This document shows, one piece after another, positions 1 to 9,602 of a DNA stretch of 64,000 nt. A model generated the notes under the pieces. The model saw only the letters and a program-made list of their open reading frames with translations, was not told the origin of the DNA and did not search any database. Origin of the DNA: Phycisphaerales bacterium (lineage in GTDB: Bacteria; Planctomycetota; Phycisphaerae; Phycisphaerales; UBA1924); contig JAJDDD010000009.1 of NCBI GenBank assembly GCA_029260495.1, positions 498,266 to 562,265 on the forward strand, given 5' to 3'. Position 1 is the first letter of the stretch. Every line of letters begins with the position of its first letter. Both the position numbers and the translations under genes were made by a program.

Positions 1-96
1 GCGCGGGCTCAGCCACCGACGCCGGCGCGGGGAAGAGCAGTACAGCCGGCGGTCGGCCGGAAGCAGGCGAGATCACAGCCTTCGAAGAGCACACTC

Positions 97-402
97 TCAA
101 GTGGTGATGCCCGCCGTCGTGATCGGCGCGAGCAGCGCGCCCGGGAGCGAGAGGATCGCGCCGCCCAGCGCCGATATGAGCGCCTGACGCACGATCACGC
201 TGACGATTATCCAGAGGCGCCTCATCCTGCGGCGACATTGTTTGGCGAGGGAGTCACGCTCAAGGACTGGCGCCGGGCGATTGTGATGAATGAAATCCTC
301 TCGTCTCCTGTTTCGGAGCGAGAAGGTCATTTCAACTGACATGAACCCGCAGCAGGCGACCGGCGTCTGCTCGATCGTGCGCGTTGGAGGGAGTGTTCGC
401 AC
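97..402 (-). CDS. possible small membrane protein, hypothetical
   Basis: A 101-codon reading frame with no family I recognise. The N-terminal half is basic and Arg-rich, and the C-terminal third has one strongly hydrophobic stretch rich in Ile, Val, Leu and Ala (about residues 63-97) that could span the membrane. An internal Met near residue 21 is an alternative start. It lies divergently upstream of the aminopeptidase gene and overlaps what would be that gene's promoter region. No clear ribosome binding site is seen, so it may be a chance frame in GC-rich DNA. Confidence 0.25.
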   Translation of the reverse strand: MRTLPPTRTIEQTPVACCGFMSVEMTFSLRNRRREDFIHHNRPAPVLERDSLAKQCRRRMRRLWIIVSVIVRQALISALGGAILSLPGALLAPITTAGITT

Positions 403-435
403 CCCCGTCTGGCTCCCGGTATACTCCCCGCCCGC

Positions 436-1578
436 ATGCCTTCAGTGACAGTAAAAACGCGCACAAAAAAGCGAAACAGCAAGCGAACGTCCGAATCGGA
501 CGCCTATCGCAATCGCCTGCGTCAACTTCGTGCGGCGCTGCGCCACGCGGAAGTCGATGCGCTGCTTCTTTCCAATCCCAACGATATTCGCTATCTCACC
601 GGCTTTCGAGGTGAGGATAGCTACGCGGTGGTCGCGCCTCGGTCACTTGTCATTATCAGCGACTTCCGGTTCGAGGAGGAACTAGCTGCGATCAAGGGTC
701 GGGCCCGCATTCTCATTCGCCAACGGCCGGCGCTTGAAGCGCTGCGCACGTTAATGGACGAGATCGATGTTCGCCGGCTCGGCGTGCAAGCGGAACACAT
801 GACCGTCGCGATGAAGCGGGCAATAACGAAAGCTGTCGGCGCCCGCCGGCTGGCGGAGACCACGGGAATTCTCGCCACGCTGCGCGCGGTCAAGGATGAG
901 CTTGAAATCAAACGCATCAAGCGGGCGATTCGCGTTCAGGAACAGGCGCTCGAGGCGACGCTCGAGGAGGTCGCGCCAGGGCAGACTGAATCTGAAATCT
1001 GCGCCCTGCTTGAATATGAGATGAAGTCACTCGGGGCTGAGAAGCCGGCGTTTGACTCGATCGTCGCAGCTAACGCCAACGGCTCGCTACCGCACGCTGT
1101 TCCCGGCGCGATGCACACGCGGGCCGGTGGTCCGCTGCTGATTGACTGGGGCGCCCGGGTCGATGGGTATTGCTCTGACATGACGCGGACCTTTGCGTTT
1201 GGAAAGTGGCCGCGAAAGGTCCGGGAGATTTACGGGATTGTGCTGGAGGCGCACGAGGCGGGGGTCGCGGCGGTCAAACCAGGCGCGATGTGCTCGGAGG
1301 TGGACGCAGCGGCGCGCGATATTATTTCGGACGCTGGCTACGGGCCGGAGTTCGGGCACAGCCTGGGGCACGGGATCGGGCTGGATGTTCACGAGGCGCC
1401 CCGGCTGGCGCGCACGTCGAGCGATCAACTGGAACCGGGTATGATCGTCACGATCGAGCCGGGGGTGTATCTTCCGGGTGTTGGCGGCGTGCGCATTGAA
1501 GATGATGTTCTCGTCACGAAGACTGGAGCTCGCAGCTTATGCTCGCTGCCCAAGGAGATTGACTGGGCGACCTTATGA
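436..1578 (+). CDS. Xaa-Pro aminopeptidase family protein (M24 metallopeptidase)
   Basis: Cytoplasmic dinuclear metallopeptidase that removes N-terminal residues preceding proline. The 380-residue protein has a creatinase-type N-terminal domain (about 25-150) followed by the pita-bread M24 domain. All five metal ligands of the family are visible: D237 (LLIDWGA), D248 (YCSDMTR), H312 ([10 protein letters not shown]), E341 (TIEPGVY) and E355 (RIEDDV). The first ~25 residues are Lys/Arg/Thr rich and may be an overlong start. The stop overlaps the accB start by 4 bases (ATGA), so the two are probably translationally coupled; a PepQ/PepP gene just before accB-accC is a common bacterial arrangement. 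Exact substrate preference cannot be told from sequence. Confidence 0.93.
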   Translation: MPSVTVKTRTKKRNSKRTSESDAYRNRLRQLRAALRHAEVDALLLSNPNDIRYLTGFRGEDSYAVVAPRSLVIISDFRFEEELAAIKGRARILIRQRPALEALRTLMDEIDVRRLGVQAEHMTVAMKRAITKAVGARRLAETTGILATLRAVKDELEIKRIKRAIRVQEQALEATLEEVAPGQTESEICALLEYEMKSLGAEKPAFDSIVAANANGSLPHAVPGAMHTRAGGPLLIDWGARVDGYCSDMTRTFAFGKWPRKVREIYGIVLEAHEAGVAAVKPGAMCSEVDAAARDIISDAGYGPEFGHSLGHGIGLDVHEAPRLARTSSDQLEPGMIVTIEPGVYLPGVGGVRIEDDVLVTKTGARSLCSLPKEIDWATL

Positions 1579-2018
1579 TTCAAATTGACAGACTCAAAGA
1601 ACTTGTTCAGCTCATGATCGAAAATGATCTTTCGGAGCTGGATGTCAGCGATTCGGAGCAGACGGTGAAGGTGAAACGCGGCGGCGCTGTCATCCATCCC
1701 GCGACGGCCCCGGCGCATGCGCCGATTTCCCCGAGTGTCTCCGAGTCGCCCGGCGAAACCATTGATGAAGATGACGGGCTGATTGTCATCGAATCCCCGA
1801 TGGTGGGAACGTTTTTTGCACAAGCGAATCCAGATAATCCACCCTTCGTTTCGGTGAACTCAGACGTCTCCAGCGAAACCGTTGTCTGTCTGATCGAGGC
1901 GATGAAGGTTTTCAATGAGGTGAAGGCGGGTGTGAATGGGAAGGTCGCTCGCATTCTGGTGAATAATGGCGATCCCGTTGAGTTTGGGCAGAAACTCTTC
2001 CTGATTAATCCGGCCTGA
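1575..2018 (+). CDS. accB: acetyl-CoA carboxylase biotin carboxyl carrier protein
   Basis: BCCP subunit that carries biotin between the carboxylase and carboxyltransferase active sites in the first step of fatty acid synthesis. The 147-residue protein has the usual N-terminal helix region ([18 protein letters not shown]), a Pro/Ala linker around residues 38-60, and a C-terminal biotinyl domain with the EAMKVFNEV motif; the biotinylated lysine is K111. The domain also has the protruding-thumb type sequence (ESPMVGTFF...). It overlaps the upstream aminopeptidase by 4 bases and is followed 34 bases later by accC, a standard accBC operon. Confidence 0.97.
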   Translation: MIQIDRLKELVQLMIENDLSELDVSDSEQTVKVKRGGAVIHPATAPAHAPISPSVSESPGETIDEDDGLIVIESPMVGTFFAQANPDNPPFVSVNSDVSSETVVCLIEAMKVFNEVKAGVNGKVARILVNNGDPVEFGQKLFLINPA

Positions 2019-2052
2019 TTAAGAAATCGCCTCACGCGGACGCGCCTATCCA

Positions 2053-3396
2053 ATGTTCAACAGAGTGCTCATAGCCAACCGAGGAGAAATCGCGCTGCGG
2101 GTGATCCGCGCGTGTAAAGAACTGGATATTGAATGCGTCTGTGTCTATTCACAGGCGGACGCGGGCGCGCCCTATCTCAGCATGGCGGATCAAGCGGTGT
2201 GCATTGGCCCCGCCGCCGCGGCTGAGAGCTATCTTGATATTCCGCGACTCATCGCGGCTGCTGAAATTACAAGCGCTGATGCGATCCATCCCGGATATGG
2301 CTTTCTCGCTGAGAACGCGCACTTTGCGGAAGTGTGCCGGGATTGTCGAATCGAGTTCATCGGCCCTTCGCCTGAAGCGATGGCCCTTCTCGGCGACAAG
2401 GTTTCCGCCAAGAATCTCGCAAAGAGCTCGCGTGTTCCCGTCTTTCCGGGTTCGGAAGGCGAGATTGACGACATCGACGAAGCGGCGCAGATCGCGGACA
2501 AGATAGGCTACCCGGTCATCGTCAAGGCGGCGGCAGGCGGCGGCGGGCGCGGTATGCGCGTGTGCAGAAATGAAAACGACCTGCGCAAGAATGTTTCAGC
2601 GGCGAGTCAGGAAGCAGAAGCTGCATTTGGCAATGGCGCCGTTTATATCGAGAAGTTTCTCGAATCTGCGCGTCATATCGAGGTTCAGGTCATCGGCGAC
2701 AAGCACGGGGATGCAGTTCATCTGTATGAGCGTGACTGCTCGGTGCAGCGGCGTCATCAAAAGTTAATTGAGGAGGCTCCGGCGCCGCACGTTGAGCCCA
2801 AGCGACGCGATGAAGTCTGCAAGGCGGCTGCCAAACTCATCAAGAAAGCTGAATACGCCGGCGCCGCTACGGTTGAGTTTTTGCTCGATGACAAGCAGAA
2901 CTTTTACATGCTGGAAGTGAACACGCGCGTGCAGGTTGAGCACCCGGTGACGGAGATGATCACCGGCGTTGATATTGTCAAGACGCAAATTCTTGTAGCT
3001 GCGGGAGAGCCTCTTCCTTTCCGCCAGCGCGAGATCAAACCGCGTGGACATGCGATAGAATGTCGGATCAATGCTGAGGATCCTGATCACAACTTCGCTC
3101 CCTGTCCCGGGCCGATTCATCGCTTCGACGTGCCCGGCGGTCCCGGCGTGCGGTTTGATTCTCATTGCGTTGCGGGGTATCGCGTGCCATCTAACTACGA
3201 TTCAATGATCGCCAAGCTTATTGTCCATGCTGATACGCGCCGAGACGCGATTCGGAGGATGGGCCGCGCTTTGCGCGAGCTAGAGATTGGCCCCATCAAG
3301 ACGACAACGCCCCTGCACCGGCGACTGATGGACAACCACGCTTTCATCGAAGGCGGCGTGGATATTCACTGGCTTGAGCGCATGTTGAAGGCATGA
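2053..3396 (+). CDS. accC: acetyl-CoA carboxylase, biotin carboxylase subunit
   Basis: ATP-grasp enzyme that carboxylates the biotin on AccB with bicarbonate. At 447 residues it matches the usual AccC length. Visible features are the N-terminal RVLIANRGEIALRVIRA signature, the glycine-rich ATP loop (KAAAGGGGRGMR), the YIEKF and RDCSVQRRHQK segments, and FYMLEVNTRVQVEHPVTE with the catalytic Glu/Asn/Arg cluster. It follows accB closely and ends 19 bases before the convergent glycosyltransferase gene; no clear hairpin terminator is seen in that gap. Confidence 0.98.
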   Translation: MFNRVLIANRGEIALRVIRACKELDIECVCVYSQADAGAPYLSMADQAVCIGPAAAAESYLDIPRLIAAAEITSADAIHPGYGFLAENAHFAEVCRDCRIEFIGPSPEAMALLGDKVSAKNLAKSSRVPVFPGSEGEIDDIDEAAQIADKIGYPVIVKAAAGGGGRGMRVCRNENDLRKNVSAASQEAEAAFGNGAVYIEKFLESARHIEVQVIGDKHGDAVHLYERDCSVQRRHQKLIEEAPAPHVEPKRRDEVCKAAAKLIKKAEYAGAATVEFLLDDKQNFYMLEVNTRVQVEHPVTEMITGVDIVKTQILVAAGEPLPFRQREIKPRGHAIECRINAEDPDHNFAPCPGPIHRFDVPGGPGVRFDSHCVAGYRVPSNYDSMIAKLIVHADTRRDAIRRMGRALRELEIGPIKTTTPLHRRLMDNHAFIEGGVDIHWLERMLKA

Positions 3397-3415
3397 TGAT
3401 TTTCTTAGGTGATCG

Positions 3416-4591
3416 TTACGCACGTCCACGCCTTACCGCGCGGTCGTAGATCTGTGAGATATCTTCGACGTAGTTGTTCCAGTTCCAGTTCTCGCGGATG
3501 TCCTGCGCAGCGTTTTGTCCCATGTGCGCGAGCTTTTCCCGGTCAGCAAGCATGTGCTCGAGCGCCTCGGTAAAGCCATCCACATCACCAACCGGAACGA
3601 GCATGCCGGAACGCCCGTGTGTGATGACTTCCGGCGTCGAGCGCAGGTCAGAAGCGATCACCGGCACGCCTGCCTCCATGCTCTCGACAATCACAAACTG
3701 CGGATCAACACTCATGTACCGGATCGGCATCAACACGCAGACTGACTCAAGAATGAGCTTTGGGAGTGTGATGCCGTCCTCGTATGGAAAGCGATAGATA
3801 TTGATATTTTCATGCCTGCGGGCGAGTTCATCAAGCCCCTCGACCTCCTTCCAGTGCGGACGGATTGCAAGATCGAAGGTCAAATCAGGGTATTTTGCAG
3901 CCAGTTGTTCGTACACAGTTTTGACGACATCACATCCGTTATTCCATGAAGGATCGCGCCAAAAAAGAACACGGCGCCGTGGTGATTCGATTGCCTCGTC
4001 TTGCACTTCTGCACGGATATTTCGCACGGCGCCATGCTTGACGATTTCGCATGGCAATCCGCTTTTCTGACACAAATCGGCGACGAAGCGAGTCGCCGTT
4101 GTCACTGCTCTATTTCTGCGCCATAGCGATCGCATGACTACTTTGGGCATTGGGATTGCGAGATTTGCGCCCATGAGGGTCGCAACCGTCGAGGTGCGCA
4201 ATCCCATGAGAGACAAGGCGCCGCCCAACATAACCGATCGTGTTTGTCCCCAGGAATGAAGCACATCCAAATCTACCTTGTGGGCAATCGACTTGATCTG
4301 CAACATCTGCCGTTGGAACCGAAGAGGGGAGACGCCTGCTTTCTGTTCGCCGGTCCGCGTATGAAATCCTCCGCGCTGGCGCGCGTCAGGAACCAAATGC
4401 AACTCAACCTCTTTTGGCAAACAATGCGGAAGCGATCGATCGTCTCCAAATTCATTGGTGATGAGATGAACTTCATGACCGGCGTCCGCAAGAAGTTTTA
4501 ATGCATACAGCGGCGCTTGAATGTGACCCGAGACATTGCTCTCGAATCCTTTCATGCCGGCCACCAGCGAGACATACGCACCGATTTTCAT
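3416..4591 (-). CDS. GT-B fold glycosyltransferase (family 4-like)
   Basis: Transfers a sugar from an activated donor to an acceptor, probably in exopolysaccharide or glycolipid synthesis. The 391-residue protein starts MKIGAYVSLVAGMKGFESNVSGHI, with an N-terminal acceptor domain including HEVHLITNEFGD and VDLDVLHSWG. The C-terminal domain holds the family E-x7-E region (IVESMEAGVPVIASD...STPEVI) and a G.SGMLVPVGD loop. It is one of two minus-strand genes with a sulfotransferase upstream, so the product may be a sulfated glycan. The specific sugar cannot be assigned. Confidence 0.85.
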   Translation of the reverse strand: MKIGAYVSLVAGMKGFESNVSGHIQAPLYALKLLADAGHEVHLITNEFGDDRSLPHCLPKEVELHLVPDARQRGGFHTRTGEQKAGVSPLRFQRQMLQIKSIAHKVDLDVLHSWGQTRSVMLGGALSLMGLRTSTVATLMGANLAIPMPKVVMRSLWRRNRAVTTATRFVADLCQKSGLPCEIVKHGAVRNIRAEVQDEAIESPRRRVLFWRDPSWNNGCDVVKTVYEQLAAKYPDLTFDLAIRPHWKEVEGLDELARRHENINIYRFPYEDGITLPKLILESVCVLMPIRYMSVDPQFVIVESMEAGVPVIASDLRSTPEVITHGRSGMLVPVGDVDGFTEALEHMLADREKLAHMGQNAAQDIRENWNWNNYVEDISQIYDRAVRRGRA

Positions 4592-4619
4592 CCTTGAACA
4601 ACCAATCCTTTCATCACGG

Positions 4620-5447
4620 TCAACTCAGGCGGCTCCAGTTTGATAAATTTCTTCCTGCCAGCGCTTCCAATCGTTCATTGAATGGTTGAAAATGCTTCAC
4701 CAGTTGTCGGCGCGTCTCAGGGTTCATCGGCTTATAGGCGCGTCGCTTTGAGCGTTTGCGATTGGCTCGCACCATGTCGCCAACCGCCCCCTGGCTGAGC
4801 ATTTTGCGGACCGGCCTGAGCCCGATTCGATCCATCGTTCGGCGCAGGCGAGGAAACATGGCTGAGTTGCGAATCTTTCCAAACTGTGAGGATTCAAAAT
4901 CCGGATCGACGTTCAGGAACTCAAGGATGGCGCGCAGATACGCACGATCGTCCTGGGCGAGGTCTTCGTAGAAGGTCAGTAACAGCTTTTCACGTTGGTA
5001 ATGCTGGAGGATCGCTTCGATCTGGGTGATGTATTCGCCGCGCTCCAGAAGATCCAGATCCGAATCGATTGCTTCCTCGAACGTTCTCCAGCCCATTTCA
5101 GTTTGCCGGGTTGTGAAGTTGCTGTATGCGCGATCCACGGGATTTCGCATCGCCATTATGAGTTGAATGTGCGGGAGCGCCTCCGCCATGTGCGGAACAA
5201 CATCGGGCAGGCAGTACCCGGTTGCGACCTCGCCCACCGCTCGGTGCTCTGACGAGACCCCGGCAAACGCCCCCAGCCACCACTCCAGCCCCTTATCGAG
5301 GTTTCGATCAAAAAAATAGGTCTGCTTTTGCGGAGGGAGAAAAATCTGCGGATGCTCTCGGAGGGCAGCGTCCACCCAGGTTGTTCCACACCGTTGACAC
5401 CCGACGATGAGAAACGTGATGTCGTTCGGGGTAGGCGAGTCGGGCAT
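4620..5447 (-). CDS. sulfotransferase family protein
   Basis: PAPS-dependent sulfotransferase. The 5'-phosphosulfate loop is near the N-terminus (FLIVGCQRCGTTWVDAAL) and the 3'-phosphate-binding segment reads RNPVDRAYSNF. The ATG chosen here (MPDSPTPNDIT...) places the loop at the usual distance from the N-terminus; a TTG 27 bases upstream is a weaker alternative. It lies 28 bases upstream of the glycosyltransferase in the same direction, so they are probably co-transcribed. APS kinase and a bisphosphate nucleotidase elsewhere in the window would supply PAPS and remove PAP. The acceptor, most likely a glycan, is inferred from context. Confidence 0.88.
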   Translation of the reverse strand: MPDSPTPNDITFLIVGCQRCGTTWVDAALREHPQIFLPPQKQTYFFDRNLDKGLEWWLGAFAGVSSEHRAVGEVATGYCLPDVVPHMAEALPHIQLIMAMRNPVDRAYSNFTTRQTEMGWRTFEEAIDSDLDLLERGEYITQIEAILQHYQREKLLLTFYEDLAQDDRAYLRAILEFLNVDPDFESSQFGKIRNSAMFPRLRRTMDRIGLRPVRKMLSQGAVGDMVRANRKRSKRRAYKPMNPETRRQLVKHFQPFNERLEALAGRNLSNWSRLS

Positions 5448-5555
5448 GGTGGTGCGGCCCTCTGGGGCCGTCAAAAAGCGTTGGGAACCTCACACAGTTC
5501 CCCTGGGGCGAATCCGGGAGTATAACGCCCTCCCGACGATGCGCTGACTGTCGGA

Positions 5556-7178
5556 ATGCGGCGTTCTCATTGTTCGCTTCATCATCGTCCGGGAATGGAT
5601 CAAAGGATCGGTCGCTCCGAACCGATGATCGGCCAGGAGGGCACTGAACAAGCGACTGGATTCCCTCGTACGCAATCGGTCGGACGTTGGGTGTCGGTGT
5701 TCAATCGCCCAACTTTTCCTTGGAAGGAACGATACTCAATGGTCGGTCTCGCCATCTTTGCACTGCTTATGCTTGCCGTTGGTGTCGGTGTTCTGATGGC
5801 CGTTCAGGGTCTTACTGGCACAGTTGATATCATCAGCACGAGAAATTTTTTTCTACTCGGCTTCATTAACTTTCAACTCACCAGCGCTGCGATCACGCTG
5901 ATCGTCCCCGTGCGAGAAAGCTATGTGCTTCGAAATATTCCAACCACAGCTGCGATCTACGTTATTTATGTAATCATATTTCTCTACTTTTTCACATTTG
6001 CCTATCGCAAAGGGTGGCTCGTTAGCAAGCTTGCGTCCAGGACACCGGTGGCAGAAGCTGCTCCGGGGGTAGTGAGTATGTTGACGCTTGCTGTTGCATT
6101 TCTTGCAGTTGGAATTGTGTTTCGATATGTGCTGGGTTATGTGCCGATTCTTGGGGTGCTGACGGCGATCGTGGGTGAGGGATTGCTCGCTGCTGCAGCT
6201 GGCCTGGCGATGTGGGCCTACGCGCCGCGACTGTTCAATGTCTGGGTTGGGGGCATTGCCGGCGGGATTATTCTCGTTGCTCTCGCGGCTTCCCTCTACC
6301 AGACATTCGGCCGGCGCGGCGTTCTCGGCGTGATGGCCTGCGTTGTCTGGGGCGCTTACCACGGGCACTGGAAGTACCTGGATCGAAAGCGCGTCATGAT
6401 GTTGCTCATGTGTGCAGGCGTCGTTGGGTTTCTGATGATGTCTGCAATTACCGGGACACGCAGTGGAGGTTCGCGTGATGCCACGGCGGCGGACCTTATC
6501 CGATTGCTTAATGGGAGTGCGGTCAAGCAGGGCGTTGTGCTCGTCGCGACGGGGCAGGAGGCGGCGAATAACTCCATGTGGCTCATGGAAAACTATCCCG
6601 AGCCTTTCGAGTACCGTCCGCTGGAAACTCTGGTTTATTTCCTTGTGCATCCTGTGCCACGCCAGTTCTGGGCAGGAAAGCCGGATGGGTTGGGCCGCAT
6701 CGCAGTCCGGCAAGCAAAGGCTGGGAAAAAGAAAGGCAAAAACTACTCAATCGGTCCGGGGCTTCTCGGGCACATTCATCGAGACAATCCCTGGCTTTCG
6801 CTTATCCCCTACGCGATTCTATACGGTTTGATGTTCCGATTCATGGATCAGATCGTCCGACTTCATCCGGCGAATCCCTTTGTTGTATTGCCTGTCGGTG
6901 TGGCGCTTGGGCAGATCATCGGCATCCCGCGCGGCGAAGTCGGACTGTTTACGTTCCAGACGGTGGCCAATGTCATTAGCACTGGTGTGGGCATGTTCCT
7001 GGTTGCGAAAACACTACAAACGCTTGGATGGCGCATGCGCAGTTTCGAAGAGGAAGCCGCTGACGAAGAGGTTGATGATAATTGGGATGAGGACATCGAA
7101 CCCGATGAATCTCACGATATTCAGGACACATCAGATTGGGACGAGCACGAAGATAGTGACTCATACGACGACTACTGA
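5556..7178 (+). CDS. polytopic membrane protein, O-antigen polymerase (Wzy)-like
   Basis: A 540-residue integral membrane protein with roughly ten hydrophobic helices, a large central loop rich in charged and aromatic residues (about 295-390, including YFLVHPVPRQFWAGKPDG) and a very acidic C-terminal tail. A loop with HPVPR.FW.GKP is typical of oligosaccharide repeat-unit polymerases, so a Wzy-like role in polymerising surface glycans fits, and the neighbouring glycosyltransferase and sulfotransferase support it. The start is uncertain: an ATG at 5739, preceded by GGAAGGA, gives a protein beginning right at the first helix. It ends convergently and overlaps the EEP gene by 7 bases. Confidence 0.65.
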   Translation: MRRSHCSLHHRPGMDQRIGRSEPMIGQEGTEQATGFPRTQSVGRWVSVFNRPTFPWKERYSMVGLAIFALLMLAVGVGVLMAVQGLTGTVDIISTRNFFLLGFINFQLTSAAITLIVPVRESYVLRNIPTTAAIYVIYVIIFLYFFTFAYRKGWLVSKLASRTPVAEAAPGVVSMLTLAVAFLAVGIVFRYVLGYVPILGVLTAIVGEGLLAAAAGLAMWAYAPRLFNVWVGGIAGGIILVALAASLYQTFGRRGVLGVMACVVWGAYHGHWKYLDRKRVMMLLMCAGVVGFLMMSAITGTRSGGSRDATAADLIRLLNGSAVKQGVVLVATGQEAANNSMWLMENYPEPFEYRPLETLVYFLVHPVPRQFWAGKPDGLGRIAVRQAKAGKKKGKNYSIGPGLLGHIHRDNPWLSLIPYAILYGLMFRFMDQIVRLHPANPFVVLPVGVALGQIIGIPRGEVGLFTFQTVANVISTGVGMFLVAKTLQTLGWRMRSFEEEAADEEVDDNWDEDIEPDESHDIQDTSDWDEHEDSDSYDDY

Positions 7179-8347
7179 TCGATCACGTCAATGGCGGCTT
7201 CAGGCTCCGCGATGCTCGATCGCATTTCAACTGAAAATTTTATGACCACGGGACGATGATCAGAGCGAAATGTGGGACCAACTGTGACGGAGTGAATCTG
7301 CACGTCCGGGCTGATCAGTGCGCCGTCAATCGGCAGCGAGACGGCGGGCGGCGCCCAGGCAGGCCATGTCCCACGAAAATAGGAACGAGCAGCCGTGCGT
7401 AGATTGCTTGTGCGCATGAGCGTTAGGCATACACGGCCCGTCGGTGTTGTATTGAAGTCTCCCGCAACAATGATTGGCAAAGAGTGGTGTTCACGCGATC
7501 GCCGCAAAATGTCTCCATCTCGCTGCACTTCAGCGATCGCCTCACGCCAAAGCTCCGCTGACCGTGGCGAGGGCGGGTGCATCGCGGTGAAAAGGAACCG
7601 GGCGCCGTCGGGAGCATCCACTCGCACCGAACGACGGGCCACGAAGCTCAGCCGCGTTTCCGGCGAGTATTCCGCCAACGGCAGGGGTGTCATCGGAAAC
7701 TTACTCAAGAGCAGCAAGGCCCATTTGAGACCTCGGCGCGGGCCCAGCTGATGCGGGTAGCGCTCATGAATCCACTCGACGCCTGAAGCCATGCCCATCG
7801 GCGGTTCAATGATGCAAATCAAATCAGGGTCCTGATTCAGGAGCCATTCTTCAAATGATCCGGCGCCAATGTCTCGCCGCACCTGCGCATTGAACACAAC
7901 CAGCGTGTAAGACCTTGACGAGCGCACCAGAGCATTACCTTGCCAAGGCATGGTAGCGCCCAAACTCAACAAGATTATGGTGATTCCAGCAACCAGGCCC
8001 TCCAAGCCAAGCCGGCGCAGTTTTCGAATAAGAAAAAATGGAGCAGCGCTCAGAATCACGATCAGCCCGGCTTGTGGCGCAAACTGCGCGAGCAGATCCA
8101 CATAGTACGGCCGGCTTTTCCACATGAGCGCGACGAAAGGAGCCAGCCAGGCGAGCCGGACAGCCCAACGCAGGGTGATGAATGTCAAGCTGAGCCAACG
8201 AGGGCGCACATTTGCGCTAGCATCGTCAGAGGCACTGGATATGGTCGCAGGCCGTTTCACAATCGTACAATCGGCCCGAATGCTTGGTGCGTCAACCCCA
8301 GTTGCCGAGCAGCATGCTGAGGTCCGCCGAGCCGACGAGGTCATCAT
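7172..8347 (-). CDS. membrane-anchored endonuclease/exonuclease/phosphatase family protein
   Basis: Two or three hydrophobic helices (about residues 55-130) are followed by an EEP-fold catalytic domain. Family landmarks are the first strand LVVFNAQVRR, the metal-binding Glu in ICIIEPP, the GDFNTTPTG motif and the C-terminal SDHRPVVIKF. The hydrolase domain is therefore predicted outside the membrane. This membrane EEP architecture is common in bacteria, where substrates are usually unknown; a phosphodiesterase acting on nucleic acid or lipid headgroups are the options. The reported start overlaps the upstream FG-GAP gene by 56 bases, so a later start is possible. Confidence 0.8.
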   Translation of the reverse strand: MMTSSARRTSACCSATGVDAPSIRADCTIVKRPATISSASDDASANVRPRWLSLTFITLRWAVRLAWLAPFVALMWKSRPYYVDLLAQFAPQAGLIVILSAAPFFLIRKLRRLGLEGLVAGITIILLSLGATMPWQGNALVRSSRSYTLVVFNAQVRRDIGAGSFEEWLLNQDPDLICIIEPPMGMASGVEWIHERYPHQLGPRRGLKWALLLLSKFPMTPLPLAEYSPETRLSFVARRSVRVDAPDGARFLFTAMHPPSPRSAELWREAIAEVQRDGDILRRSREHHSLPIIVAGDFNTTPTGRVCLTLMRTSNLRTAARSYFRGTWPAWAPPAVSLPIDGALISPDVQIHSVTVGPTFRSDHRPVVIKFSVEMRSSIAEPEAAIDVIDQ

Positions 8348-9602
8348 TATTCAAGTCAGCCACCGATCCTGGATTCACCCCCCAACTGCCGAGCATGAAG
8401 CTCAGGTCTGACGCGCTGACCCGCCCGTCTCCATTGAGATCGCCCACCGGGCAGGCGCCGGGAACGGTTAGGTTGAGCAGCGATGATGTATTGGCGGAAT
8501 CACGATTCGCTGTGACGATGTCATTGAGGCCGTCAAGGTTGATGTCAGTCGTCACGAGGAACGATGGGCCGAGCGCGTCAACATCCACATGACTCGCCGG
8601 GGCATATCGGCCTGATCCATCATTCACTAATATTGAAATTGAGTCGCCGCCTATGTTTGCGGTGACAAGATCAGGTTGGGCATCGTAGTTCAGATCCAAC
8701 GCCACAATGCCGTGCGGGCCGAATCCAACATTCGCGTCAGGTAGATTTCTGACGAATGTCCCATCCCCGTTATTGAGAAGAGTCGTCACTGTGCTGTGGA
8801 TTCCATTGACAGTCATGATGTCTAGGTCAGTGTCGTCATCAATATCCACGGCAACTTCGTGTCGTGGTGAAAAGCCTGTGACGTAGGAGACTTCGTTTGC
8901 AAATGTTCCATCACCGTTGTTCAGCAGAATACTCACCCGGCTGGAGACTCTGTTTGAAACTGCGAGATCTATGAAAGTGTCTCCGTTCAGATCAACGGCG
9001 GTGAGTGAGCCGGGTTGCTCGCGCACAGGGTAGTTCACCGGCGGGGAAAACCCGCCCATGCCATCGCCGAACAATACGGAGACATCGTCGCCGTCGTAGT
9101 TTGCAGTGGCAAGGTCAATATGAGTGTCTGTATTTAAAAACGCAGCGACAACTGTTCGCGGACGCTGCCCTACTTGATGATCCACTCCGGGCGCGAACGT
9201 TCCATTTCCGTTATTCAGATGAACCGAAATGGTCGTTGCTCCGATGGCCCAATGCGGAACGATGACATCACCGAATGTGTCGCCGTTTACATCTGCGATC
9301 GCAGGTGTGCGCGGCTGGGTTCCTGTTGGATACGTTACCGCTGGTAAATAATCATCGATTCCGTCGTGGATCAGCACCGAAAAGGTGTTTTCATCACGAT
9401 TGGTCACGACAAGGTCATTCATCGTGTCGCCATTCAAATGCCCTGCCTGCACCGCAGCCGGAACAACACCAACCACGTCATGCGTTGGCGTCCCCAGTTC
9501 GACCGGTGGACTAGCGATGACAGTGGCGCACAACAGGTACGCGGCGCCGCCCGCGATATGTGAAGTAATTGAATACGAAGAGCGGTTCATGGGCTCAGCC
9601 AA
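8292..9602 (-). CDS. secreted FG-GAP/VCBS repeat protein with dockerin-like C-terminus
   Basis: 436 residues. The N-terminus has an export signal-like stretch (HIAGGAAYLLCATVIASPP). It is followed by about seven repeats of the form D.NGD...D(L/I).V.N....SVLLN.GDG.F, the calcium-binding beta-propeller FG-GAP/VCBS repeat. The last 60 residues carry two EF-hand-like loops (GDLNGDGRVSASDL and ADLNNDDLVGSADL), each followed by LG.WG. This tail occurs on six proteins in the window and probably mediates surface attachment or assembly. It is the third or later gene of a minus-strand array and its start overlaps the next gene upstream by 16 bases. Confidence 0.85.
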   Translation of the reverse strand: MAEPMNRSSYSITSHIAGGAAYLLCATVIASPPVELGTPTHDVVGVVPAAVQAGHLNGDTMNDLVVTNRDENTFSVLIHDGIDDYLPAVTYPTGTQPRTPAIADVNGDTFGDVIVPHWAIGATTISVHLNNGNGTFAPGVDHQVGQRPRTVVAAFLNTDTHIDLATANYDGDDVSVLFGDGMGGFSPPVNYPVREQPGSLTAVDLNGDTFIDLAVSNRVSSRVSILLNNGDGTFANEVSYVTGFSPRHEVAVDIDDDTDLDIMTVNGIHSTVTTLLNNGDGTFVRNLPDANVGFGPHGIVALDLNYDAQPDLVTANIGGDSISILVNDGSGRYAPASHVDVDALGPSFLVTTDINLDGLNDIVTANRDSANTSSLLNLTVPGACPVGDLNGDGRVSASDLSFMLGSWGVNPGSVADLNNDDLVGSADLSMLLGNWG